Assembly (NCBI GenBank): GCA_013816805.1
Contig: JACDDS010000010.1
Location: 1 to 64,000, forward strand
Length of the DNA: 64,000 bases
From: Chitinophagales bacterium
Lineage (GTDB): Bacteria; Bacteroidota; Bacteroidia; Chitinophagales; UBA10324
Reading direction: 5' to 3'
Positions 8,893-17,364 of the stretch are shown in pieces (position 1 is the stretch's first letter; every line of letters begins with the position of its first letter). Under the pieces are notes generated by a model that worked only from the letters and a program-made list of their open reading frames with translations, searched no databases and was not told the DNA's origin. The translations under genes and the position numbers were made by a program.

Positions 8893-10461
8893 TTAATGAG
8901 AAGCATCTGAAATTTCTTGGTCTTCATTTTCCAAGACCTGAGGAGAAGGATTGGAAGTATCCTTAGGCTGAGATGGATTTCTTATTCGTGCAAAAGCCAT
9001 TAGTATACTCTTTGCATCTTCCATACTCATTTCACCAGTTAAAAATGCTTCCTGGAAAATGGTAGATTCAGAAGGTGCAGAATCTCCCGAAAGCCTGCCT
9101 GCTCTTGTAATTACATTAAGTATCTCTGCTGGTCTTCTTGAGCCGAAGATGCTACTTTCAAGCTCAACTAAACATTTTGCTTTAAGTTCATATTTCAGAT
9201 GCGGTTTTTTCTGATTGTTAGCTTCTTTTAAGCCAACAAAGTAAGCTATTTGATTAAGCCATTTGCCTAGCACCAAAGCAGATTGCACCACTTCCTTTTT
9301 GATTTTAATTTGGTTCATTTCATTCATAAAAAATGTATTGAATAGTTCAATTAATTCAGGTTCATATTCAGCTCTTATTGATAGAAAATCCTTAAATGTA
9401 GATTTATTGAATAGTTGTAAAAATCGGTTGCTAAAAAGGTTAAAAGCCTCTTTACGGCTTTCAATACCCTTTTTATCTTTTTGTTTAGTTTCATCAAAAG
9501 GATGTATAAGTTTACTTTTTTGAATAGCAAAAACGATATCAGAAAGTTTATTCTCTTTGGCTAAATCAATAATATAATGATTGATGGTGACTGATTGCGC
9601 TTTGCCATATTGTATTAGATAAAGTGGTTTTTCTTTTAAACTTTCCAAAACTTCTTCTCCTTTTTTACTATAACCAGCTTCTTTACCCCATCTGCCTATA
9701 GCGCCTAATAAACCTACAACACCAAATGCAGAATTTTTCGGAGCATAAGGGAAATTACCGTCATAAATAGGTGGTCTGGTAAAAGTTGGTTTTTGACCTT
9801 CTTTTCTAAAAACCTTTTTTTGAAGCAATTTCTTTTTATTGATATTTCTATCAAGCATCATATTATAGAATTCAATAAACACCTTCATTTGATCTAAAGT
9901 TAAGTCAGGTATTATAGCAGTAGGAATAGGAGCGCTATCCCTTTTTTCTTTATAGCCAAAACATGGTTTTAAAGGTGTGCTTGTTGTTACGGCACAACAA
10001 AGAAATTCCAGAAACGATGTTTTTGTATAACCCTGAGAAGCATTGCCATTATTAATTTTTCCAGATATAGGTACAATGCTCATTGTTAGGTTACAATCCT
10101 TATACTTATCATTTCCAATAATAAATTTTTCCTTATGAATTCTCGAGATGTCAGAATTTAGTTTTAAGTTATTTCTTATTGTTTCTATGGCATCCCAAGT
10201 TTCAGACGCATCGTAATCAGATGTTAGAGTATTCGGAGCTAAATAAACGCCTTTGGAAGTGTCGCCATTTTTGGTTGAGGAAAACTCAAAGTTTATTATT
10301 TCATCATCCAGCGTATTAGTTGCCTTCAATCTAAAATGATTTAATCCTTCTTCCAAATACTTTTCAAACATAGTTGTCTGAACTTCTTGAACATTTTCTA
10401 AATTTTCTCGAAAAAGAACTAATGCTAAACCATATATGCTAAATGGATGTGTAAATTTCAT
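8893..10461 (-). CDS. cas8: Cascade large subunit, Cas8 (Cst1/Cas8b-like)
   Basis: A 522-residue protein in the position of the large subunit, between cas5 and cas7. In type I-B the large subunit recognises the PAM and recruits Cas3. The N-terminus, MKFTHPFSIYGLALVLFRENLENV, resembles the Cst1-type Cas8 of Bacteroidota I-B loci, but sequence conservation in this family is poor and the call rests mainly on size and position. Visible features are a CC pair in LEFLCCAV and a Lys-rich central segment. The C-terminal tail is acidic. Its start overlaps the cas5 stop by 4 bp (ATGA). Confidence 0.8.
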   Translation of the reverse strand: MKFTHPFSIYGLALVLFRENLENVQEVQTTMFEKYLEEGLNHFRLKATNTLDDEIINFEFSSTKNGDTSKGVYLAPNTLTSDYDASETWDAIETIRNNLKLNSDISRIHKEKFIIGNDKYKDCNLTMSIVPISGKINNGNASQGYTKTSFLEFLCCAVTTSTPLKPCFGYKEKRDSAPIPTAIIPDLTLDQMKVFIEFYNMMLDRNINKKKLLQKKVFRKEGQKPTFTRPPIYDGNFPYAPKNSAFGVVGLLGAIGRWGKEAGYSKKGEEVLESLKEKPLYLIQYGKAQSVTINHYIIDLAKENKLSDIVFAIQKSKLIHPFDETKQKDKKGIESRKEAFNLFSNRFLQLFNKSTFKDFLSIRAEYEPELIELFNTFFMNEMNQIKIKKEVVQSALVLGKWLNQIAYFVGLKEANNQKKPHLKYELKAKCLVELESSIFGSRRPAEILNVITRAGRLSGDSAPSESTIFQEAFLTGEMSMEDAKSILMAFARIRNPSQPKDTSNPSPQVLENEDQEISDASH

Positions 10462-11267
10462 AAACTTTCAATTTTTAAATCAACCCATCCTTCATTTGTT
10501 CCTAAATACAAGGGAGAAATTAGTTGATTAGTGCATTCATTCAAAAGTTTTAATAATTGAGGTGTAGACGTGACTATATAACCGTATTTATTTTTGACAA
10601 TTATATATTCCCTTGTTTTTGGACTTGAATAATAATTTGACATTTTTTCATAACTTTTTTTCATTAGATCAGCTTCTAATTTTTTAATCTCTTTTTTTAT
10701 TTCCTCTTGTTTTTTTTTATTTGCCTCTTTTTGTAATGATTCCCTTATTGTTTTCGATTTCGACTTAATTATTTTTAGTTCTTCTCTACCACTTTTTAAA
10801 ATATTGACTTCTTGTTCCAAGGAGTAATCATAATTTCTGGAACCATCAAAATGCCTTATATCATTATGCTTTAAATGTTGCGTCCAATAATCCTCATATG
10901 AACCATAATAAGATGGTTTGAGTAATAATTGCTCAATTTTCAAATGATGTTGCAGTAAAGGCTTATAACCTACAGGGGTTTTAGCAAAATTTAAATTTAA
11001 CTTGTATTGCTTCTTATAGTGACTTTTTAAATTTGTGATAATCGGGTTCCTTTCATCATCAGTAAAATGCCACCCTAATAAATTTTCCAACATTCCATAA
11101 ATCATAAAATCAGATGGCTCTCGTTGACTCCTATAATATGCACCAGGCATGGAAGTGACTAACGACAAAGGAGCAAGCGGTTCAATGAATAAACTCGCTT
11201 TATGATTAAGTTCGGGCTTGTCAAAAAGTACTGATATGTCAATTGTGTTTGTCATTTTAATGCTCAT
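10458..11267 (-). CDS. cas5: Cascade subunit Cas5 with coiled-coil insertion
   Basis: A 269-residue Cas5, which caps the 5' handle of crRNA. Diagnostic are EPLAPLSLVTSMPGAYYR followed by DFMIYGMLENLLGWHF (about 54-68), the Cas5 helix that inserts after the first strand, and the C-terminal PLYLGTNEGWVDLKI strand. Residues about 150-210 are almost entirely Lys/Glu/Leu/Ile and should form a long coiled coil, unusual for Cas5. It overlaps cas6 by 4 bp and cas8 by 4 bp. It is AT-rich, contrasting sharply with cas6. Confidence 0.82.
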   Translation of the reverse strand: MSIKMTNTIDISVLFDKPELNHKASLFIEPLAPLSLVTSMPGAYYRSQREPSDFMIYGMLENLLGWHFTDDERNPIITNLKSHYKKQYKLNLNFAKTPVGYKPLLQHHLKIEQLLLKPSYYGSYEDYWTQHLKHNDIRHFDGSRNYDYSLEQEVNILKSGREELKIIKSKSKTIRESLQKEANKKKQEEIKKEIKKLEADLMKKSYEKMSNYYSSPKTREYIIVKNKYGYIVTSTPQLLKLLNECTNQLISPLYLGTNEGWVDLKIESL

Positions 11268-12040
11268 TTAACCTCCCCCAGCCCCATCCCCATCGCATTC
11301 TTCTCCCCAAACCCCGCATAATATCCTACCCGCTGTAATTCTACAGGTGCTTTCAGCTCGAAGTCAAACATCCACCCGCGGATATTCGTGGCGGCTTCCG
11401 TATGGTCTTTGATCCTGATCAGCCTCGAACGTGGGGATGATAATACCTTCAATGTACATTGCTCCGGCAGGAAATCTTCCGAACTTCCTGCAACAGCATA
11501 AACACTGTGGTGCTTGTGAATGAGGTTCTGCACCAAAAAATTTTTATAATAGACATGGTCCGGTGAGAGAAACTCGTATCCTTCGCCGCCTTCATGGATG
11601 CGCGAGCGGGTGATGCACAGTGGCGAAAGCAGCCGGTAACGCATGGTATCGCTGAAGGCCGGAGCAGGCAATACTTCAATGGCAGCGATTGTAAAGCTTA
11701 CATGGCTCACGCGGTCGCCGATCATGCATTCCTGGTTGCGGAAGCAGCCTGTAACAAAATGCGCTACCTGCTCATCGATGAGAAAGCTGATAAGGAGCTC
11801 CGCATTCGGTGCGTTGAGCGCCATCCGGTCGCCCTCCATCGTGAAGGAGCATTTCAGCTGCGAGAAGGTAAAGAGCTTGAAGCGCTTGCCTTGGTAAGAA
11901 TATCCCTGCTCATGAAGCCACTGCGAGAAAGCCGGATCACCATGGAAAAGACATTTATAAATCCATGCCGAGACGGCATATTGGTAATTAACAGGCAGCA
12001 CGCTTTGAGGAGGAACCTGAAAAGATAACCTGATACGCAT
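11264..12040 (-). CDS. cas6: crRNA-processing endoribonuclease Cas6
   Basis: A 258-residue Cas6, which cuts pre-crRNA inside each repeat to leave the 8-nt ATTAAAAG handle. The start MRIRLSFQVPPQSVLPVNYQYAVSAW fits the family; an upstream in-frame ATG would add 22 residues unlike Cas6. The C-terminus GYYAGFGEKNAMGMGLGEVK is the glycine-rich RNA-binding loop of RAMP proteins. It is the first gene of the operon. It is GC-rich (row 11341-11400 is 57% GC), like cas1 and cas4 but unlike cas5 directly downstream. Confidence 0.93.
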   Translation of the reverse strand: MRIRLSFQVPPQSVLPVNYQYAVSAWIYKCLFHGDPAFSQWLHEQGYSYQGKRFKLFTFSQLKCSFTMEGDRMALNAPNAELLISFLIDEQVAHFVTGCFRNQECMIGDRVSHVSFTIAAIEVLPAPAFSDTMRYRLLSPLCITRSRIHEGGEGYEFLSPDHVYYKNFLVQNLIHKHHSVYAVAGSSEDFLPEQCTLKVLSSPRSRLIRIKDHTEAATNIRGWMFDFELKAPVELQRVGYYAGFGEKNAMGMGLGEVK

Positions 12041-12059
12041 GAAATATAATTGAAGGCAA

Positions 12060-12088
12060 CAATATAAAAAATTACAGCCGCCCTGCAA
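12060..12088 (-). promoter_or_regulatory. candidate promoter of the cas operon
   Basis: On the minus strand a TTG (12086-12088) is followed after 19 bp by TATATTG (12060-12066), close to the Bacteroidota -33 TTG / -7 TAnnTTTG pattern though not perfect. It lies 20 bp upstream of the cas6 start codon. It is the only candidate I see for the whole eight-gene operon. Confidence 0.35.
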
Positions 12089-12203
12089 TAACAATTTTTT
12101 AAACACTTTTGACTTCCTTAGAAAGGGAGAGAGTCGCTATGGCTGCGATAAATTGGGAATGATCTTTGGCAGCCCAGCCTGGAAGTGGTAACGGGGAGTA
12201 CTG

Positions 12204-12438
12204 ATTTATTTCTTCCCATCTAAAACGGCTTTGCAGATTTATTCCAATCCTGCCCAGGATTTACTGATCGTAAAATTCCTGATGTTCATATTCAAAACGG
12301 GTATTGCACAATTAGAAACAACAATGGGGCTATTGTACAATTAAAACATTAACGAGAGATCAGAATACAATCACCTTTTCACTTTCTGAATTCAATAAAG
12401 GCTTATATACCAATGAGCTTTATTCTAATAACAGTTAG
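12204..12438 (+). pseudogene. remnant of a T9SS C-terminal sorting domain
   Basis: Three reading frames spliced together give a clear type-A T9SS sorting domain. Frame 1 has TALQIYSNPAQDLLIVK, frame 2 has KIPDVHIQNGYCTIRNNNG, and frame 3 has TLTRDQNTITFSLSEFNKGLY and ends in a stop. At least two frameshifts separate them, and an in-frame stop precedes the first piece. It is the tail of a lost secreted protein, now a fossil in the 475-bp gap upstream of the cas operon. No other gene is seen in that gap. Confidence 0.75.
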
Positions 12439-12515
12439 TACAATGGGAAATTCGAAAAACAATAAAAATCTTGGCTAATTAAACAGTTAAGCTATTCTAT
12501 TGCCCTGGAGATCAT

Positions 12516-12740
12516 CTAACGGTTCTGTTCCATACGCCTTTTAATGTCTTCAAGGGAATCAGAGCCTTCACCTGTTAATTCATTGACGTTAAAATTATGT
12601 AACCCTTCTATCTCCAGTTCATCATCATTACTAAATAAAATTTGACGCAGTTCGCTTCCTTTCATCGGAGCAAGTAATATTCCTAATACAAAGCCGGTTA
12701 GGAAGCCGGCGGCAACTGTAGAGAGTGTATTTGAATTCAT
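12516..12740 (-). CDS. small YtxH-like membrane protein
   Basis: A 74-residue protein with one N-terminal hydrophobic, glycine-spaced helix (TVAAGFLTGFVLGILLAP) followed by KGSELRQ and a charged tail. The GxxxGxxLGxLxAPxxGxxxR signature is that of YtxH/gas-vesicle-like small proteins of the inner membrane, whose function is poorly known and often linked to stress. It stands alone between the cas operon and the GH3 gene. Confidence 0.7.
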   Translation of the reverse strand: MNSNTLSTVAAGFLTGFVLGILLAPMKGSELRQILFSNDDELEIEGLHNFNVNELTGEGSDSLEDIKRRMEQNR

Positions 12741-12894
12741 TGTTTATTTTTTTTTTTCGATTATCAATTTTATAGCCAGAATGTTTAGCAGAGCATTTAC
12801 TTTCTATCCCAGCCTATTTTTACTATACAATTTTTTGAACGTGAAAAATTGTGTATTAATATCAGTATTGTCAGAAGCCAGAGATAAAATATAA

Positions 12895-15117
12895 TTATTT
12901 CATCAGCTCAAAATTGCCCTCTAAGCCGCCTTCCGAACTTCCGCCAAAAAAAACTTTAAAAGTCCCCGGCTCTGCTGCATAAACCATTTGCTTGTTATAA
13001 AATCCGAGTTCGCTGGCTTTTAAGGTTATGGTAACGGTTTTACTTTCACCGGATTTTAGTATTATCTTCTTAAAGCCCTTTAGCTCTTTTACCGGGCGTG
13101 TTACACTTCCTACCATATCACGGACATACAATTGAACTACTTCTTCACCATCAAATTTTCCTGTATTTGAAACCGTAACAGAAACCTCCAGGGAATCTGA
13201 CAGGCTCAATTGTGTTTTGCTCAGATTTAAATTTGAATAACTGAATGTGGTATAGCTGAGGCCAAATCCAAATGGATACAAAGGGGTATTGGAAATATCA
13301 AGATATTTCGAAGTATACTTATTGTTTGCATCAAACGGCCGACCGGTATTTTTTGAATTGTAATAGATAGGAATTTGTCCTACACTGCGGGGAAAAGTTG
13401 TCGTTAATTTCCCGGAAGGATTATAATCTCCGTATAATATATCTGCAATAGCATAGCCAGCTTCCGTTCCTGCAAACCACGCCTCCAGAATCGCATTTGC
13501 CTGCTTATCTAACTCAGGCACTGCAAGTGGTCGCCCGTTTACTAAGACAACTACTATCGGTTTCCCTATTTTTTTTATCTGATCAAATAATTTTTGCTGA
13601 ACACCTGGTAAACCAATATCGGAACGGCTTGCTGCTTCCCCGCTCATGGAAGCACTCTCCCCGAGAACCATTATTACAATTTCTGCCTTCTGAGCTGCAA
13701 CCACTGCCTGAGAAAAAAACTGTGTTGAATCATCATTAATATTACACCCTTTAGCATAAAAAATTTTACCCTTTTCAACACTCCTTGCCTTTAATCCATC
13801 CAAAACTGAGATGGCTTTTTTTCCATCTCCGGCAGCAGCCCACGGTCCAATCATATTTTCAGGGTCATTAGCCAGAGGACCAATCACCGCAATAGAAGTT
13901 ACATTTTTTAGGGGCAGAATTTCTTTATCATTTTTTAAAAGTACCATTGATCGTCGCGCTATATCCCGCTCCACATGTAAATTTTCTTTTGTCATAACGG
14001 AAGAAGCCTGGCGCTGTTCATCACAGTATAAATAGGGATCTTTAAATAGTCCTAAATCGTATTTTACTTTTAAAATCCGCCTGACTGCACTATCAATTTC
14101 CTGCTGGGTAACCTTTCCTTCTGTAAGCGACTGCCTGGTAAATTTTTCGTAAATGGCGCCCTGCATATCCATATCTACACCGGCGGTTAATGCCTCTTCT
14201 CCTGCCTGTTTTTCATCGGCAGCAAATCCATGCGGCACCATTTCATTAATAGATGTATAGTCTGTAACAACGAATCCATTAAAGCCCCATTCCTTTCTCA
14301 ATATATCTGTAAGCAAAAAAGAATTTCCTGTTGCCGGCACTCCATTCAATTCATTAAAAGATGTCATCACGGTTGCTACACCCGCTTGTATTGCCGCTTT
14401 GTAAGGAGGAAGATAGATATCACGCAACATTTGTTCCGACATATCTACCGTATTATAATCTCTTCCTGCAGCTGCGCCTCCGTAAGCAGCATAGTGTTTT
14501 ACACAGGCAGCAATAGTATTTGTCCTGGACAGATCATTACCTTGAAAACCCTTTACGCGCGCCTTTGCAATGAGCGAACCGAGATAGGAATCTTCGCCTG
14601 CACCTTCTGCTATTCGTCCCCAGCGCGGATCTCTTGCAATATCAACCATAGGTGCAAAGGTCCAGTTGATACCTTCTGCCGATGCTTCGATAGCAGCAAT
14701 ACGTGCTGATTTTTCAATTGCATCCAAATCCCAGCTGCATGACTCAGCAAGAGGGATCGGAAAAATGGTACGGTGGCCATGTATTACATCGTAACCGAAA
14801 ATTAAAGGAATATGGAGTCGTGTCTGGTCGACCGCGACTTGTTGTAATCGCTTAACATATTTGGCAGTGAAGGCATTAAAGATTCCTCCAACTTTTCCCG
14901 CTTTTAAATCATTAAGGTAATTCTTATTCATAGTAGGTCCTGTCACATCCCAATCGGAAGTAAAAAGCGTCATCTGCCCAATTTTTTCATCAGGCGTCAT
15001 AATATTTAAGAGAGAATCTACAAATTGCGCTTTTGATAGTTGAGCAACTGATTTAAATGGTAAAGCAAAACATAAGATTAACAGAACATAATAGCTTACT
15101 GATGAGATTTTATGCAT
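12895..15117 (-). CDS. bglX: GH3 beta-glucosidase, secreted (BglX-like)
   Basis: A 740-residue glycoside hydrolase family 3 enzyme with an N-terminal signal peptide (hydrophobic YYVLLILCFALPF ending near AVAQ), so it is exported to the periplasm. Domains in order are a TIM barrel with GYDVIHGHRTIFPIPLAES and KHYAAYG, nucleophile Asp in FVVTDYTSINEM, an alpha/beta sandwich with a probable acid/base Glu in MSGEAASRSDIGLPG, and a C-terminal FN3-like domain. Length and order are those of BglX. It hydrolyses terminal beta-glucosides; the linkage is not readable from sequence. It lies downstream of a GH144-type endoglucanase gene in the same direction, suggesting a joint substrate. Confidence 0.93.
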   Translation of the reverse strand: MHKISSVSYYVLLILCFALPFKSVAQLSKAQFVDSLLNIMTPDEKIGQMTLFTSDWDVTGPTMNKNYLNDLKAGKVGGIFNAFTAKYVKRLQQVAVDQTRLHIPLIFGYDVIHGHRTIFPIPLAESCSWDLDAIEKSARIAAIEASAEGINWTFAPMVDIARDPRWGRIAEGAGEDSYLGSLIAKARVKGFQGNDLSRTNTIAACVKHYAAYGGAAAGRDYNTVDMSEQMLRDIYLPPYKAAIQAGVATVMTSFNELNGVPATGNSFLLTDILRKEWGFNGFVVTDYTSINEMVPHGFAADEKQAGEEALTAGVDMDMQGAIYEKFTRQSLTEGKVTQQEIDSAVRRILKVKYDLGLFKDPYLYCDEQRQASSVMTKENLHVERDIARRSMVLLKNDKEILPLKNVTSIAVIGPLANDPENMIGPWAAAGDGKKAISVLDGLKARSVEKGKIFYAKGCNINDDSTQFFSQAVVAAQKAEIVIMVLGESASMSGEAASRSDIGLPGVQQKLFDQIKKIGKPIVVVLVNGRPLAVPELDKQANAILEAWFAGTEAGYAIADILYGDYNPSGKLTTTFPRSVGQIPIYYNSKNTGRPFDANNKYTSKYLDISNTPLYPFGFGLSYTTFSYSNLNLSKTQLSLSDSLEVSVTVSNTGKFDGEEVVQLYVRDMVGSVTRPVKELKGFKKIILKSGESKTVTITLKASELGFYNKQMVYAAEPGTFKVFFGGSSEGGLEGNFELMK

Positions 15118-15147
15118 GTAAGAGAATTTCCAGCGGAAAATATTTTC

Positions 15148-15180
15148 GAAAATTAATGTTCTTTGAAATATTTGACAAAA
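15148..15180 (-). promoter_or_regulatory. candidate promoter of the GH3 gene
   Basis: On the minus strand TTTG (15176-15179) is followed after 20 bp by TAATTTTC (15148-15155), seven of eight matches to the Bacteroidota -7 box TAnnTTTG, about 30 bp before the start codon. This would let the GH3 gene be expressed separately from the upstream glucanase gene. Confidence 0.35.
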
Positions 15181-15210
15181 GTTATCAGTTACTTTATTTT
15201 GACTGAACTT

Positions 15211-17241
15211 TCAATTTGTAAAATCCAGCTTATCTATTGCAACGGATACTTCCGGACAACTCATAAATAAGTCCCATAACATTGCTGAGCGGTAATTTTC
15301 AATCATTACTATAATTGGCCCTTCATCTATTGCCAGGTCTGAGGTTCCATACCATCCATCCGTTGAATTAAACGCATCGTAAAAGCCATATGGCCCCCAC
15401 AATTTATCACCTAATGTATAGTAAAAGAACTTAAGCGCATCCATTGAGTACTGAGGTGTGTATGGAATGGAAGAAATTGCAGCAGTGGGTGAAATAGTTC
15501 CGTTATCATTGGTAGGTGAATGCGCATCATATCCATCTGGGTCATCACTCGCAGTTAATCCCCAATCCTGATAACTGTATCCTACATAATTAAGAGGATT
15601 ATCGATACAATAACCACGATTGATTTGGGTGTGATTCACGTTTTGCATCCAATAATCTGCATACTGGTCTTTCAGATTTCGGGGGTCAAAACCCAGGAAG
15701 GAGTAATGTGCAAAAAATAATGGTCCGCCATATGACTCTCCAAGCGGTAAGGTGAAGCCATAATAACTTCTTCCATTAATTATTCCTCCATTTCGCGCCC
15801 AGCCATTTGTGTACACCGCTTTATCAATAGTATGTGTGGGGGAAGCGGCCGCAAGGATATAAGTTATCAAAGCTTCATCATAACCTCCGATCTGTACATT
15901 TAAAATCCAGCCTTTATCCGGTGACCAATGCCAGTACAGTACATTCTGACCACCTTGTGTATACCAATCCCATTCCACGGTATTCCACAGAGCATTGATT
16001 TTTGTTATTAAACCGTTTTCCTGTGTATTAAACGGATCCAGGAATTGGCGGACGGTGAGCAAACCCTGCATCAGGTAGGCGGTTTCCACCAGATCACCGC
16101 CATTGTCGTTTGGGCTGAACGGAATCACTTTACCCGTGGTTCCATCCATCCAATGTGGAAATGCTCCATGAAAACGATCAGCAACGGTTAGAAAATTTAC
16201 GATTTTTTCAAGCCTGTCGATGCCTTCCTGGCGGGTAATAAAATTTCGATTTATACCAACAAGGATTGCCATCACTCCAAATCCGGAACCGCCAATGGTT
16301 ACCAGGTTACCTGAGTTTTCCCGTTCCCGTGCAAGACCACTTACCGGGTGAGCAAAATCCCAGAAATAGGTAAATGTTTGTTCCTGAATTTTGGTCAGCA
16401 GGTCGTCATCACTTAAAAGAGGAAATTTAGGTGTTGAATCAATGGAGGTATAAAATTCCTTTGAATATCCGGCAAAACTAAATTGATCCGTACCTTTTAA
16501 CTGATTTGAAAAATATAAGGTGTATTTATCAAAATGAACTAAAAGGGAAGAGGAAGTAATAATTAAGGTTTTATTACTGTCGATAAAAGAGAAGGTTAAA
16601 GGAGCATTTTGCCCGGCTTTAAATAAAGAGACAGTAGATGGGGAGATGGACGAAGGATCAATGGAGTGATTAAATTGTACGACTGCTGAAAAACTGCGGT
16701 TTACATCAGTAACCCTGCCGGAGGTAAACAGGTTCTTACCAGAAACGATTATGGACAAAATTTTAAGTGTTCCGGAAACAGTGGTAAAGGAAACGGTGCT
16801 GCCTGTGAAAGCCCCGCCATTTGCACCTTTAAGCGTTTCCCTAATTTCAAGTGTATAGAATGTACTATTTATAAGATTGCCGGAGGGCATTATAGAGATC
16901 GTTTTATTTTCATTCAAAAATGAAAATTGTAGCGGAATGTTGTTTCCACCGTATGATAAGGATATTGAAGATGCAGCAGAAGCAGTATCGATAGCTTGAT
17001 TAAATGAGACTGTTAAAGGTTGATCAGTCGGAACATTTACATTAGAGGAATCTGAGGTTAAATTTAAATTTGTGATACCTGCCTGAATAACAGAAACCTG
17101 AAGAGTATTTCCACTTTCTACAGGGGTATCTTTCTTACAGGAAATAAAGACGATAAAAAACAGGATAACAGGGATATAAAGTTTCACTCTCACTACTATT
17201 GTTGTTAGATTAAAATTCAAAAAACTTTTTATGTTAAACAT
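15211..17241 (-). CDS. lipoprotein glucanase, glucoamylase-like (PF10091 / GH144-type)
   Basis: A 676-residue outer-surface or periplasmic lipoprotein, with signal and lipobox FISC, Cys35. Residues about 50-270 are two Big_5-like Ig domains (TDQPLTVSFNQAID..., then FSAVVQFNHSIDPSSIS...). The rest is an (alpha/alpha)6 barrel: FWDFAHPVSGLARER, GFGVMAILVGINR, and the closing DLAIDEGPIIVMIENYRS typical of the PF10091 family. Characterised Chitinophaga members (GH144) are endo-beta-1,2-glucanases, so that activity is the best guess, not proven. The adjacent GH3 enzyme could finish sophoro-oligosaccharides. No SusC/SusD pair is beside it. Confidence 0.85.
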   Translation of the reverse strand: MFNIKSFLNFNLTTIVVRVKLYIPVILFFIVFISCKKDTPVESGNTLQVSVIQAGITNLNLTSDSSNVNVPTDQPLTVSFNQAIDTASAASSISLSYGGNNIPLQFSFLNENKTISIMPSGNLINSTFYTLEIRETLKGANGGAFTGSTVSFTTVSGTLKILSIIVSGKNLFTSGRVTDVNRSFSAVVQFNHSIDPSSISPSTVSLFKAGQNAPLTFSFIDSNKTLIITSSSLLVHFDKYTLYFSNQLKGTDQFSFAGYSKEFYTSIDSTPKFPLLSDDDLLTKIQEQTFTYFWDFAHPVSGLARERENSGNLVTIGGSGFGVMAILVGINRNFITRQEGIDRLEKIVNFLTVADRFHGAFPHWMDGTTGKVIPFSPNDNGGDLVETAYLMQGLLTVRQFLDPFNTQENGLITKINALWNTVEWDWYTQGGQNVLYWHWSPDKGWILNVQIGGYDEALITYILAAASPTHTIDKAVYTNGWARNGGIINGRSYYGFTLPLGESYGGPLFFAHYSFLGFDPRNLKDQYADYWMQNVNHTQINRGYCIDNPLNYVGYSYQDWGLTASDDPDGYDAHSPTNDNGTISPTAAISSIPYTPQYSMDALKFFYYTLGDKLWGPYGFYDAFNSTDGWYGTSDLAIDEGPIIVMIENYRSAMLWDLFMSCPEVSVAIDKLDFTN

Positions 17242-17314
17242 TTAAATTAGTGCTTAATCACAGTGCCATAATTCTTTATTGATATTCTGACGATTAAAGT
17301 TCAATAATCTGCAA

Positions 17315-17342
17315 ACAAAAAACCCCGGTAAGAACCAGGGTT
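17315..17342 (-). terminator. Rho-independent terminator after rplK
   Basis: On the minus strand AACCCTGG, loop TTCTTA and CCGGGGTT form an 8-bp stem (17321-17342, one G-T pair) followed by a T-run (17315-17320). It lies 23 bp past the rplK stop and should end the secE-nusG-rplK transcript before the downstream glucanase gene. Confidence 0.85.
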
Positions 17343-17364
17343 AACAAATATCTTATTTATTAAA

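Noticed and set aside
11594-12028. A 144-codon plus-strand open frame
   Set aside because: It is the antisense shadow of GC-rich cas6, which carries the glycine-rich RAMP C-terminus.
14230-14709. A 159-codon plus-strand open frame within the GH3 gene
   Set aside because: It is antisense to the conserved GH3 catalytic domain; the Cys/Ile-rich translation is a shadow.
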